A stretch of DNA of 64,000 bases from Faucicola osloensis_D (GTDB lineage Bacteria > Pseudomonadota > Gammaproteobacteria > Pseudomonadales > Moraxellaceae), in the NCBI GenBank assembly GCA_020041925.1, contig CP083409.1, one strand, 5' to 3'. Position numbers and translations under genes: made by a program. Shown piece after piece: positions 7,732 through 16,593 of the stretch. Below the pieces are notes generated by a model, which was not told the DNA's origin, ran no database searches, and saw only the letters and a list, made by a program, of their open reading frames with translations. Position 1 is the stretch's first letter. Each line of letters opens with the position of its first letter.

Positions 7732-8052
7732 TTGTCAAACCGCTTTGAGATGGTGAACGATAAAATTTACGACTTATCATACGTGATTTGGGTTTTTTTG
7801 CCTACCTATTGACCGCAAAATTTAAATTATTTTACATACAGTTAATGTTTGGGTGTAAAACGCCGTGGTGTTTGGTATTTGGCGTTCTGGTGGTTAGCCT
7901 ACTTTATCTCTAGTCTGCATTCGCCCGTTATTTGTCAACGGGCGCTTTTGCCAGTGATGTCACGTTTTTTTACTGTGGGATTTTATCGAATTTGTTATTA
8001 TAGTTATAATTTTCAGTTTATAAGCGACACCTGATAGGGTGTAAGGATTTAT
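7732..8052. promoter_or_regulatory. bamE-fur divergent promoter region
   Basis: This 321-base intergenic region is AT-rich near both genes. A perfect TATAAT at 8005-8010 lies 42 bases before the fur start and is the likely fur -10; the matching -35 is weak (TTTATC at 7982-7987, spacing 17). The AT-rich run around 7990-8015 could hold a Fur-binding site, as fur is often autoregulated, but I do not see a convincing 19-base Fur box. A 61-codon frame inside (7849-8034) looks accidental. Confidence 0.5.
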
Positions 8053-8490
8053 ATGTCGTCTTTTACCAACCAAGATTTGCGTCGTGCCGGTTTGAAAGTC
8101 ACGTTGCCGCGTTTGAAAATTTTAGAATTGCTAGAAAAAGCCGAATCCCATCACATGAGCGCGGAAGATGTGTATAAAGCCTTGATGGAGCACGGTGAAG
8201 ATGTAGGGCTTGCGACTGTTTACCGCGTGCTAACCCAGTTTGAACAAGCGGGGATTGTCGAGCGTCACAATTTTGAAAACAACTTGTCAGTGTTTGAAAT
8301 CGCCAAAGATGAGCACCATGACCACTTGGTATGTGACCAATGCGGCAAAATCATTGAGTTTCACAATGAAGAAATCGAAGCGCTACAAGAAAAAGTCGCC
8401 AAAGACTTTGGCTTTACCCTAGCAGGGCACTCGTTGGTGCTGTATGGAATTTGTGATAATAAAGACTGCCAAAATTCGATAAAGCGCTAA
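8053..8490 (+). CDS. fur: Ferric uptake regulator Fur
   Basis: The protein is a 145-residue metal-responsive repressor. The N-terminal winged helix spans about residues 1-85, with LKVTLPRLKILELL and the recognition region GLATVYRVLTQF at 52-63. The C-terminal dimerisation domain carries the Fur signature HHDHLVC at 88-94. Cys94/Cys97 and Cys134/Cys139 pair up as structural zinc ligands. Together with Fe2+ it represses iron-acquisition genes and coordinates iron use and oxidative stress. The ATG follows GTAAGGATTTAT. It is a single-gene unit ending in a terminator at 8579. The length and motifs are fully typical. Confidence 0.98.
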   Translation: MSSFTNQDLRRAGLKVTLPRLKILELLEKAESHHMSAEDVYKALMEHGEDVGLATVYRVLTQFEQAGIVERHNFENNLSVFEIAKDEHHDHLVCDQCGKIIEFHNEEIEALQEKVAKDFGFTLAGHSLVLYGICDNKDCQNSIKR

Positions 8491-8578
8491 AACATTGTAA
8501 TGCATTGATAGGTTAATGCGCTAATGTTTTGCTGCGCTAAAAAAGCTCAGTCACAAAACTCAATTAAAAACTTCAGTT

Positions 8579-8617
8579 AAAAAAAGCGGCTAGATAAATT
8601 TTATTTAGCCGTTTTTT
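8579..8617. terminator. Bidirectional terminator between fur and murJ
   Basis: The stem GCGGCTA/TAGCCGT, extended by flanking A and T tracts, lies between the convergent ends of fur and murJ. Confidence 0.75.
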
Positions 8618-8641
8618 TGTCTGTTTTCCGTTGTCTATTGT

Positions 8642-10228
8642 TTATTGAACGCTATGATGCGGTTTTAGTTCTGATAGTTTAAAGCCAGCGATTAATAGCG
8701 CTGCGCCATACACCGCAGCGCCCACCACACACAGCGCCAATAGTGCAACAATACGAATACCTTGATGCGCGGTAACCGGGAAAAAATGAATACCAGCGGC
8801 AAGTGCCAACCCCATCGCCCCATTTGCCATGGCAAAGATAACCGCTAATCGTCGCCAAGCCGCGCCAAACCGATAAATACCTTGGGTATGTAAATAAAAA
8901 TATAACAGCGCCGCATTGATAAAAGACGCCAGTGTATTGGCAAGCCCTAGCCCGGCATGGGGCGCGATTTGCCACTTTTTAAATAATCCAGCCAGTACTA
9001 GGCTTAGCACGACATTGGCAATCACGCTAATCACACCGACTTTGACAGGGGTGCGACTGTCATGACGGGCAAAAAAAGCCGGGGCAAATATTTTAATGAG
9101 CATAAATGCCAAAATCCCACCCGCTAAGCACTGTAGCGCAAGCCCACTCATCATGGCATCTTGCCGCACAAATTCCCCATGTTCAAACAGGGATATCATA
9201 AGCACATTACTAATCATGCCAAGCGCGATGGATGCAGGTACCCCGACCAACACCGTCAGCCGCGTCGCCCAATCTAGGGTATGTCCAAATTGTTGATGGT
9301 CATCGCTTGCGATACTTTTGGATAGACTGGGCAAAATCACCGTACCAATCGCCACCCCAATCAGCCCTAGCGGCAGCTCGCTCATCCGCTCTGCGGTATA
9401 TAGCCAAGAGACCGAGCCATCGACCATGGTTGAAGCCAGTACTGTGTTGACCAGCATATTGATTTGGGTAACCGAGACCCCAAACAGCGCAGGGAGCATG
9501 AGTTTTAAAATCCGTTGCACGCCAGGATGACGAAAGCTGACCTTTGGCATCACCAGCAGCTGATGGCTATGCAATTGCGGTAATTGAATCAATAACTGCA
9601 GCAAACCTGCCACCGCAACGGCATAACCGACCGCCAAAATTGGTTTGGCAAGCAGCGGCGCTACCCAAATCGCGCCCACAATCATACACACATTTAAAAT
9701 CACCGGTGCAAAGGCAGGTAAGGCAAACCGCCCCACGCTTTGCAAAATACTACTAGCAAACGCAGTCATGGCGATAAATAATAAATAAGGAAAAGTGATA
9801 CGAAGCAGCTCAACTGCGGTTAAAAATTTGTTAGGCTCATGCAGATAACCCACCGCAAACACAGCAATCACAGCGGGCGCAAAGATGACTATCACGGCGG
9901 TAAGACCTGATAGAATCAACAATAACGTACCTGCCACCCGACTGATAAGAATTTGAATGCCAAGCAAGGCTTTTTTGCTATCGGTCATGTCGTTATTTTG
10001 GGCTTGGTGTTGATAATCGGATAGTACAGGGACAAAAGCTTGGGCAAAAGCGCCTTCAGCGAACAGCCGCCGCAAAAAATTGGGCAATTTGAAGGCTACC
10101 AAAAACGCATCCATCATGCCACCCGTGCCAAACACGCTCATCAATACCATGTCGCGAATCATGCCCAAGATACGTGAAAATAAGGTAAAGAAACTAATAA
10201 TAGCGGTGGATTTGATAAGTTTTGACAT
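8642..10228 (-). CDS. murJ: Lipid II flippase MurJ
   Basis: The protein has 528 residues with about fourteen transmembrane helices and belongs to the MurJ/MviN branch of the MOP superfamily. It flips lipid II across the inner membrane for peptidoglycan synthesis. The start (KSTAIISFFTLFSRILGMIRD) is the classic MurJ N-terminus with the Arg of helix 1. DAFLVAFKLPNFLRRLFAEGAF follows at about 40-61, and the EG-AFAQAFVP segment is near-universal in the family. Later motifs such as FAPAFFARHDSRTPVKVG (about 375-392) are also typical. The genes ampD and murJ run in the same direction with a gap of about 130 bases, so cell-wall synthesis and recycling sit side by side. Confidence 0.97.
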   Translation of the reverse strand: MSKLIKSTAIISFFTLFSRILGMIRDMVLMSVFGTGGMMDAFLVAFKLPNFLRRLFAEGAFAQAFVPVLSDYQHQAQNNDMTDSKKALLGIQILISRVAGTLLLILSGLTAVIVIFAPAVIAVFAVGYLHEPNKFLTAVELLRITFPYLLFIAMTAFASSILQSVGRFALPAFAPVILNVCMIVGAIWVAPLLAKPILAVGYAVAVAGLLQLLIQLPQLHSHQLLVMPKVSFRHPGVQRILKLMLPALFGVSVTQINMLVNTVLASTMVDGSVSWLYTAERMSELPLGLIGVAIGTVILPSLSKSIASDDHQQFGHTLDWATRLTVLVGVPASIALGMISNVLMISLFEHGEFVRQDAMMSGLALQCLAGGILAFMLIKIFAPAFFARHDSRTPVKVGVISVIANVVLSLVLAGLFKKWQIAPHAGLGLANTLASFINAALLYFYLHTQGIYRFGAAWRRLAVIFAMANGAMGLALAAGIHFFPVTAHQGIRIVALLALCVVGAAVYGAALLIAGFKLSELKPHHSVQ

Positions 10229-10357
10229 GAAAGAATCGCTGCAAGTTTTGCCGAGAAGTGGGTATAGTGCTTGGATTTTGTAGTTTGATTTGGGCGCTAT
10301 TATTTTGCAAAATCGTTATCCTACAAAATTGCCATACGATAAATTTTGGAAAATCAT

Positions 10358-10972
10358 CTAATGGCTTATGTCACTTTTATTGACCATGTTTCTATTGACC
10401 GTGTTTCTATTGACCATGCTTCTTAATTTCATCCAATCAAAATACAGCCCCGGGTCGGATTTGCGGCCGCGCGCGATATCGCTGTGACCGGCTAGATGAT
10501 TGATGGTTTTGGGATAAGCTTGATAAATCGCGGCAATCACGCCACTTAAAGCTTGGTATTGCCTGTCATCAAACTCGCTATAATCATCACCTTCCAGCTC
10601 AATCCCAATCGAATAGTCATTGCAGTTTGGCACGCCCAAATAACTAGATTTGCCAGCATGCCAAGCACGCTCATCAAAGCTCACAAACTGCGTGACCCTA
10701 CCATCACGCTCAATAAACAAATGCGCGGAGACCTGCTGCTGATAGATGGTTTCAAAATACGGATGCGCTTTGGGGTCTAATTGATTTTGAAAAAATGCAC
10801 GAACAAAATGCTCGCCTTGGTTATTTTTTAGACCAAATTCACTCGGCGGCAAGCTGATGTTATGAATCACAATCAGGTGAATATCATTAGGGTCGGGGCG
10901 CTCACCAAAATTGGGTGACGCCACAAACTCGCATGGGCTTAACAAACCCTGCTCAATGCTAAATCCCGACAT
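10358..10972 (-). CDS. ampD: 1,6-anhydro-N-acetylmuramyl-L-alanine amidase AmpD
   Basis: The protein has 204 residues. The start at 10972 is chosen because GGGG lies eight bases upstream; an ATG 24 bases earlier has no such site. AmpD cleaves the amide bond between anhydro-MurNAc and the stem peptide in the cytoplasm during wall recycling, and its loss induces AmpC where present. Zinc ligands and catalytic residues are visible: the His in IHNISLPP, WHAG in the middle, and GHSDIARGRKSDPG near the end. The early SPNFGERP is also typical. The C-terminus is odd: after FDWMKL it carries VNRN-type five-residue repeats made by three 15-bp tandem copies. Confidence 0.95.
   Translation of the reverse strand: MSGFSIEQGLLSPCEFVASPNFGERPDPNDIHLIVIHNISLPPSEFGLKNNQGEHFVRAFFQNQLDPKAHPYFETIYQQQVSAHLFIERDGRVTQFVSFDERAWHAGKSSYLGVPNCNDYSIGIELEGDDYSEFDDRQYQALSGVIAAIYQAYPKTINHLAGHSDIARGRKSDPGLYFDWMKLRSMVNRNTVNRNMVNKSDISH
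10378..10422 (-). repeat. Three 15-bp tandem repeats at the 3' end of ampD
   Basis: Units at 10378, 10393 and 10408 differ at only one or two bases (TATTGACC(A/G)TG(T/C)TTC). In frame they encode a repeated five-residue unit of the VNRN(T/M) type just before the stop, beyond the catalytic domain. Confidence 0.9.
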
Positions 10973-11158
10973 AACTATACCCCGCCCAATCATCAAAATG
11001 GTGTTTCAAATAGTTGGTAAAACGCTACTCAATGCTATGGCTAATTTAGCATAAAATGGGCTTATCATCACCTTAACCGAAAGACACAGTTAAAAAAAAG
11101 CAATGTTGCAAAAAAATGGTATGCTATCGCTAAGCTGACAACAAGGGTAGGACATCCG

Positions 11159-14100
11159 ATGGATACGATTATAGCGGCGTTGATACTGGCAGTAGTGGGG
11201 GCGTTTTATAAAATTTTTGCCCAACAAAAAGCAATCACCCGGCTTGAATCCAAGCTCGACAACCTGCAAAAACAACTCGCTGACGTCATGGCAACTGTGT
11301 ATATTCTAAGCAGCGAGGCAAAGCCATCATCTACCCAGCAATCGGCAAGCGATATTCGCCAAAATCAGCCTGTCACTGAACCCATCACGCAGCTCATCAG
11401 TCAAGCTCCCGTCTCAGCGCCCATCCTAGCCCCCCTCCCAGCGGCTGAATCTTTGCCCATCGCGAATACGCTTGACGCTTCGGTTAGTTCAGCTCCGCCA
11501 ACGGCGACGCAGCCGTCCGTGAATGACTCAGCCCCACCGCATCAACCTACCTTGTCACAGTCATCATCTCATTCTTCTCATTCTTCTCATTCTTTAAGAG
11601 ATGATGAAAGCGCTACCAATATTGTGACATCGCTTTGGGCAAGTGCCACCCAATGGTTTTTTGGGGAAAACTTGGTGGTGCGTGTGGGTGCACTGGTGTT
11701 GCTAGTGGGCGTGGTGTTATTACTCAAACTTGCAAGCCAATATATTGAGGTATCGATGCCTGTGCGCATGGCGCTGGTAGCGTTGGGCGGCTTGGTGATA
11801 ACGGCAATCGGTTATCGCACCACTACCAAAAAACGCAGTTATGGGTTGACTTTGCAAGGTGTCGGCTTTGCGGTGATTTATCTGACGGTGTTTGCGAGTT
11901 TTAAATTGTATGGACTACTACCATCCACCTTAACCTTCGGTGTGCTTGCGTTACTGGCAGGGTTAACAGTGATGTTTTCGGTGTGGCAAAATGCGCTGCC
12001 GCTTGCGGTCTTGGCGTTCGGTGGGGCGTTTTTTGCGCCGATACTGGTCAGCCGACCTGACGGTAGTGTGGTGATGCTATTTAGTTATTATTTATTACTC
12101 AATATAGCGGTTGCGGTGATTGCCCATTATCGCACTTGGAAATTGCTCAATGCGCTAAGCCTAGCGGTGACTTTTGGGCTTGCGTATGTGTGGGGATTTC
12201 GTGCATTTAGTGGCAATAGTGCAGGTGCAGGCTGGCTGTCATTACGCTGGCAACTGTTAGGGTTATTGGTTGGGCACATGGCGCTGTATCTGTTTATTGC
12301 GGTTAGATATTCTCAGCAGGTCGTAAGTTATAACCAAATGCTGCTACAAATGAACAGGGGGGTAGCCAAACGCCCAATTCTATCGATAGATTCAGGCCTG
12401 TTGTTTGGCACCGCGTTACTGGGGTTTGGGCTGATGGCAAGTTTGCTCAATGATTTGCCTTATCATCTGGCCTTTGCTAGCAGTGCGTTATCAGCTATTT
12501 ATTTGAGTCTAGGATTGTGGCTGCTCAAACATCATCGCCGTAGCATCGTAGGCGACCGACAAGCCAACAACCAATTTGATAACAGCTTTGAGCTACTTAT
12601 TGAAGCCAGCCTTGCGCTCGGCTGTGGGTTTTTGGCTTTGGTGATACCACTGGCACTATCAGCCAAATGGATTAGTATCGGTTGGGCAGTGCAGGGTGCT
12701 GCATTGGTGTGGCTTGGTGCGCGTACCCAAAGACGCTGGACGGTATATTTTGGGTTGGCATTGCAAGGCTTTAGTATCGTGTTATTGGTGGGTTTTGATA
12801 CCCTCATGCGGCATTGGTATGGGCTACTGGATCAATTATCTATTCCGCACCAAACGTCTATAGTGGCGGCTTCATCCACCTTGCCACTGACCGTATTGAC
12901 AGCGTGTGTGCTGCTGTCTGCTTTTATTTTGCGTCACGGTAGGGTCAATATCGCGGCAGCCAAACCCCAAACGCCAGCCACACTCCAAGCTAAAGCTCAG
13001 CCTCAACCTCAACTTCAACCTGGGGCAGTCAAAACGACGTATAAACGGGTTCAACAAATTGCTGATAATGCCAGTCACAGCTTTGTTGCCACCGCGCTTG
13101 TGGTTGTCGGGTTTGTGCTGTATCTGTCGGCGATTTTATCCGCTGACTCCTTTTGGAACAACGGTGGCAAAACCACCACTATCAAACTTGCTGTGGCTAT
13201 GGCGGTATTTTTAATTGTGGGGCAACTGATGCATCAGCGTTTTGTTTGGCGCAGTATGCGTAAGGTGAGCCGCTTGATTTTACCGTTTGTGATGATGAGC
13301 TGGGTGCTAGTCTGTCTCACCCATGTTAAGGTCGAGACGGTTGTAGACCTAAACGATTATCACGTCAAAGCATTTAGCGGGTTGGGGCGTTATTTGCTTG
13401 CCATGCTCGGCTGTTTTGCCATCGCAAAATTGCTAGGGGCGTGGCTGCTTAGTCGCTGGCACCGCGACCGACTCGATACAAGCGTTGACTCGCTCGTTTG
13501 GTTTTTGGTAGGGATTGCCATGCTAACTTGGATGCTGCAACAAGTGCCATTTAACTATTGGCAGCATGCCCAAGAGCTTCGAGCCATTATCACTATATTA
13601 CCGACCGTGCTGGCTGTGCTTGGGCTGATGAGTTTGTTGTTGCTGCCAAGATTGCAGGCGTTTGGTGGTCGTTTACTTGGTTGGTTAGAGGTGGATAGGC
13701 TACTTAAACACAGTGCTTATATTTTGGTACCGATGACCTTTATTTGGAGTTTATCTGCCAATTTCTCGTTAGACGGTCAGCTATTGGGCGTTTATCTGCC
13801 GCTGCTCAATCCGCTTGATTTGACCTTAATCAGCATTTTACTGTACCAATCTTATGTGGCACTCAAAGTTGATACTAACTATCGTACTATCGTTTTGGTG
13901 GCTTGCGGTTTAGGGGCATTTGTGACGGTCAGTAGTATGTTGGTGCGTGGGTTTGCCAGCGTTTGGGGCACACCGACTTGGGAACAGGGTGCTTGGTCAG
14001 TCAGTATGGTACAGACGGGGCTGACTATCTTATGGACCGTCATTGCGATGGTATTGATGTTCTTGGCAAACAAAAAAGCCATTCGCTTGGTATGGTTTGC

Positions 14101-14323
14101 CGGTATCGCATTATTAACCATGGTGGTTGCCAAGTTGGTATTGATTGATATGTCGAATACCAGTGCGGTACTGCGTGTGGTGTCTTTTATTGGGGCAGGC
14201 TTGTTGATGCTAGTCATTGGTTATCTTGCACCCTTACCCCCCAAAGTAGGTAAACCGAGGTTAGGCAAACTCAAGCCAGGCAAACTCAAGTCAGCCAAAC
14301 CCAATGCAGCCAAAAAAAGCTAA
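11159..14323 (+). CDS. DUF2339 family giant membrane protein
   Basis: The protein has 1054 residues. A short hydrophobic start is followed by a coiled-coil-like segment (residues about 25-50), then a Ser/Pro/Gln/Thr-rich linker to about 150 that includes a SSH triplet repeat. Beyond that come some 25 or more hydrophobic helices in a long array. This layout matches DUF2339 proteins, very large inner-membrane proteins of unknown function. One loop near 605-630 is rich in Gln/Pro. The C-terminal tail carries four five-residue repeats (GKLKP-like) from 15-bp tandem DNA copies. In related bacteria it is accompanied by a DUF3999 gene, as here 555 bases downstream, suggesting a shared envelope role, possibly in surface polymer handling. 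The start has GGGTAGGACATCCG before ATG. Confidence 0.85.
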   Translation: MDTIIAALILAVVGAFYKIFAQQKAITRLESKLDNLQKQLADVMATVYILSSEAKPSSTQQSASDIRQNQPVTEPITQLISQAPVSAPILAPLPAAESLPIANTLDASVSSAPPTATQPSVNDSAPPHQPTLSQSSSHSSHSSHSLRDDESATNIVTSLWASATQWFFGENLVVRVGALVLLVGVVLLLKLASQYIEVSMPVRMALVALGGLVITAIGYRTTTKKRSYGLTLQGVGFAVIYLTVFASFKLYGLLPSTLTFGVLALLAGLTVMFSVWQNALPLAVLAFGGAFFAPILVSRPDGSVVMLFSYYLLLNIAVAVIAHYRTWKLLNALSLAVTFGLAYVWGFRAFSGNSAGAGWLSLRWQLLGLLVGHMALYLFIAVRYSQQVVSYNQMLLQMNRGVAKRPILSIDSGLLFGTALLGFGLMASLLNDLPYHLAFASSALSAIYLSLGLWLLKHHRRSIVGDRQANNQFDNSFELLIEASLALGCGFLALVIPLALSAKWISIGWAVQGAALVWLGARTQRRWTVYFGLALQGFSIVLLVGFDTLMRHWYGLLDQLSIPHQTSIVAASSTLPLTVLTACVLLSAFILRHGRVNIAAAKPQTPATLQAKAQPQPQLQPGAVKTTYKRVQQIADNASHSFVATALVVVGFVLYLSAILSADSFWNNGGKTTTIKLAVAMAVFLIVGQLMHQRFVWRSMRKVSRLILPFVMMSWVLVCLTHVKVETVVDLNDYHVKAFSGLGRYLLAMLGCFAIAKLLGAWLLSRWHRDRLDTSVDSLVWFLVGIAMLTWMLQQVPFNYWQHAQELRAIITILPTVLAVLGLMSLLLLPRLQAFGGRLLGWLEVDRLLKHSAYILVPMTFIWSLSANFSLDGQLLGVYLPLLNPLDLTLISILLYQSYVALKVDTNYRTIVLVACGLGAFVTVSSMLVRGFASVWGTPTWEQGAWSVSMVQTGLTILWTVIAMVLMFLANKKAIRLVWFAGIALLTMVVAKLVLIDMSNTSAVLRVVSFIGAGLLMLVIGYLAPLPPKVGKPRLGKLKPGKLKSAKPNAAKKS
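11567..11593 (+). repeat. Three 9-bp tandem repeats in the DUF2339 linker
   Basis: TCTCATTCT is repeated three times in a row at 11567, 11576 and 11585, encoding Ser/His triplets in the low-complexity linker before the membrane array. Confidence 0.9.
14252..14311 (+). repeat. Four 15-bp tandem repeats at the 3' end of the DUF2339 gene
   Basis: Units start at 14252, 14267, 14282 and 14297, each beginning AAAC(C/T) and ending (A/C)(G)GC or GCC. They encode a basic five-residue repeat (GKPRL, GKLKP, GKLKS, AKPNA) in the cytoplasmic tail. Confidence 0.88.
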
Positions 14324-14878
14324 GTAACCCCCTGCTAAAAATCGTAAATAACGTGGGTTATTTTTCGTATTTACGGCAGGCGGGCTTAGATAAATGCACA
14401 AGGAATTACTCCCTAATTGTCTTTAAATTGTAACATCTGGCTAGAATTTATCCAAAATATCGGTTCTCTTGTTAGTGGTTTGTAGCACGGTATAGAAGTT
14501 TTGAATGGGTATTGTTAATATCTTTATAGGGCAAAGTGCAACAGCAATTAAAGTATAAATCTAATTACTATCAATGAGTTAGAATGTCATTTATCATTTT
14601 TCTAACATAACAAATTAAGGTTTTAAGGTTGATACTGCCTACTGATGCTAACCATGCGATGCTAGGCTTTTCAAATTTTTTAGATTAGTTATGACTGACG
14701 GCTTTATGTCGATAAGGCAAACACGGGCTACGCGGCTTTTTGGTTTGGTCTAGTTGGTCTTGGTTTTTGTCAATGTCCATCGCAATCGGTTGGCTTGTAA
14801 AGTCATATCAAGTATATAGTAGCTATTACATAGGGGCTATGAATTCTATAGTAACTATAAATTAACAATGAAGTAAAA
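14324..14878. other. Long AT-rich spacer between the DUF2339 and DUF3999 genes
   Basis: In this 555-base non-coding stretch, AAATAAC-GTGG-GTTATTT at 14346-14363 followed by T is a weak terminator. Two near-palindromes, TATAGTAGCTATT at 14815-14827 and TATAGTAACTATA at 14847-14859, lie 32 bases apart just before the DUF3999 start and could be regulator sites. I find no convincing gene. Confidence 0.55.
14815..14859 (+). promoter_or_regulatory. Paired near-palindromes upstream of the DUF3999 gene
   Basis: Two similar 13-base elements (TATAGTARCTATW) are centred 32 bases apart, close to three helical turns, and end 20 bases before the start codon. This is what a dimeric repressor pair looks like, but no regulator is known. 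Confidence 0.3.
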
Positions 14879-16531
14879 ATGAAAAAAAATAAGCACTGTC
14901 ACGTGAGATTAGCCAAACACCGCGCCTGTATTTTATCGGCAACTTTAGTTTCGCCGCTATTGTTAGTAGCTATCATTTACACGCAAGCAGATGCCCAAAA
15001 CCCTACGCAAACGGCATCCGTTACTGTTGCCTCGCAAAAAACCACCACGACCACGGTAGCGCCCGCCATCGTTGACAACTCAGAGCAAGAGCATGACACT
15101 GACAGTATCAGCTATGGCTTTGAGGCATTGCAAAATAGCTTTGCAATCGACATTGATTTACCGGGAGAAAATCAAGCGGACAACCCCAACAGCGCCCAAC
15201 TGGTAAAATTTTCGTCGTTAACGCCCAGTTTGTTGGCTTTAATCATGCAGCAAAATGGGGCAACTATTAGTGATAAACAAAATTACCGCTTGATTGATGC
15301 CAAAGGTCATATTATGCCGATGGCGATTCGCCCGGTCAGTAAACAATCATCTGTCAATCAAGTATTGCAAGTAGTTAGCGTGGAGACAGATAACCCCAAT
15401 GCGGTGGAAAAATTACGCCATGCGTTGACCGTACAGCTTGATAACCCAGACAACCAACAATCGATTAACATTGACCTTAGCAATTTACCTTCAAACCCAG
15501 TCTCCGCTGTTACCAATAGCCCAGTCAGAACTTGGTGGTTAACCAATCCCAACTTTGCCAAAACCCAACCTGCTTTATCCACCGAGCAAGCGGTCAATCT
15601 TTGGCTAAAATTTTTACCCGTGAATTCAGCCCAGCCCAGCAAGCGCCCACTGCAACTGCAAATTTATGGCAGTGATGACTTGCAAAGCTGGCAGATGGTC
15701 AGCCAAACCGTGGTCAGCCCCTTTAACCCTACTCAACATAGCCAAATGGTAGCGCCGCAAACTGACGGCAGCAATCATCCGATAGCGACAGGCAATGCTA
15801 TTGCCATCGAGCCGCAGCAAGCCAATTATCGGTATTGGCAAGTGGTGGCGAATCAGCCTATCAATCTTGAGGCAGCAAGCTTAAATCACATGGTGAGTGA
15901 GGCAAGTTTGTTCTTGACCCGCGCCAGTTTTTCAAAAACCAAAGATGACGCCAACCAATGGCGGCTTAGCCTTGCTCAGCCCATGTTGACCACAGGGGTG
16001 AATTTTTTTGTCCCCGAAAATCAGCTGTGGCAAGTGAGCATCAACGTACCTGAACAAGAAGCCAATCAATTGGCTAAAATCAACAAAACCGCCAATGTAA
16101 CTAATGATAAAACTTTAGCCAATTCACAAATTGATAAAGACCATACCACGGTCAGTTGGCAACCCACATTGACCAAGTCGCTGCAATTGAAGGCTCAAAT
16201 GCAGCAAGATGATTTACCGGTCAATCTGTTAACGCCCATGTATGAGATGTACTTTTTAGCACAAGGCACAGCACCTTACCGACTGGTAATCAACGAGCCA
16301 CGCGTATTACAACAACCCAATATCACGCTATCCAACCAACAACTTACCAGCCTTGGCAATACCGTTGAAGGACAAATGCAAAATATCGAGGCATTGAATA
16401 ATCCCAACGCGTCGTTTGAACGCTACAAAACATGGGCACTGTGGGGTGTACTCGCCGCAATTGTAGCCGCTTTGGCGTTGATTGCCCTGCGTTTATATCA
16501 ACAAACTACTACCCAAGCCCCCAAAGAATAA
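14879..16531 (+). CDS. DUF3999 family membrane-anchored protein
   Basis: The protein has 550 residues. A basic start and hydrophobic segment near 18-38 form a signal peptide or anchor, and a single transmembrane helix lies near 523-543 with a short tail. The roughly 480 residues between should be periplasmic. The region beginning about 75 (SYGFEALQNSFAIDIDLPG), then the LQIYGSDDLQSWQM and NYRYWQV segments, matches DUF3999, which contains beta-rich discoidin-like parts. Its partner in many gamma-proteobacteria is a DUF2339 protein, present just upstream. Function is unknown; the pair may handle an envelope polymer. The start follows GAAGTAAAA with a weak ribosome site. Confidence 0.8.
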   Translation: MKKNKHCHVRLAKHRACILSATLVSPLLLVAIIYTQADAQNPTQTASVTVASQKTTTTTVAPAIVDNSEQEHDTDSISYGFEALQNSFAIDIDLPGENQADNPNSAQLVKFSSLTPSLLALIMQQNGATISDKQNYRLIDAKGHIMPMAIRPVSKQSSVNQVLQVVSVETDNPNAVEKLRHALTVQLDNPDNQQSINIDLSNLPSNPVSAVTNSPVRTWWLTNPNFAKTQPALSTEQAVNLWLKFLPVNSAQPSKRPLQLQIYGSDDLQSWQMVSQTVVSPFNPTQHSQMVAPQTDGSNHPIATGNAIAIEPQQANYRYWQVVANQPINLEAASLNHMVSEASLFLTRASFSKTKDDANQWRLSLAQPMLTTGVNFFVPENQLWQVSINVPEQEANQLAKINKTANVTNDKTLANSQIDKDHTTVSWQPTLTKSLQLKAQMQQDDLPVNLLTPMYEMYFLAQGTAPYRLVINEPRVLQQPNITLSNQQLTSLGNTVEGQMQNIEALNNPNASFERYKTWALWGVLAAIVAALALIALRLYQQTTTQAPKE

Positions 16532-16593
16532 GCGATAATACAATCAAACATACCTCATCGAAAATGCCCCATCGACAATAAGGGATTATTTGC

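Noticed and set aside
7980..8020. Fur box in front of fur
   Set aside because: The region is AT-rich but gives no good match to the 19-base consensus; kept only as a possible promoter.
7849..8034. 61-codon open frame upstream of fur
   Set aside because: No ribosome site, odd Trp/Tyr-rich composition, and it lies over the fur promoter; probably accidental.
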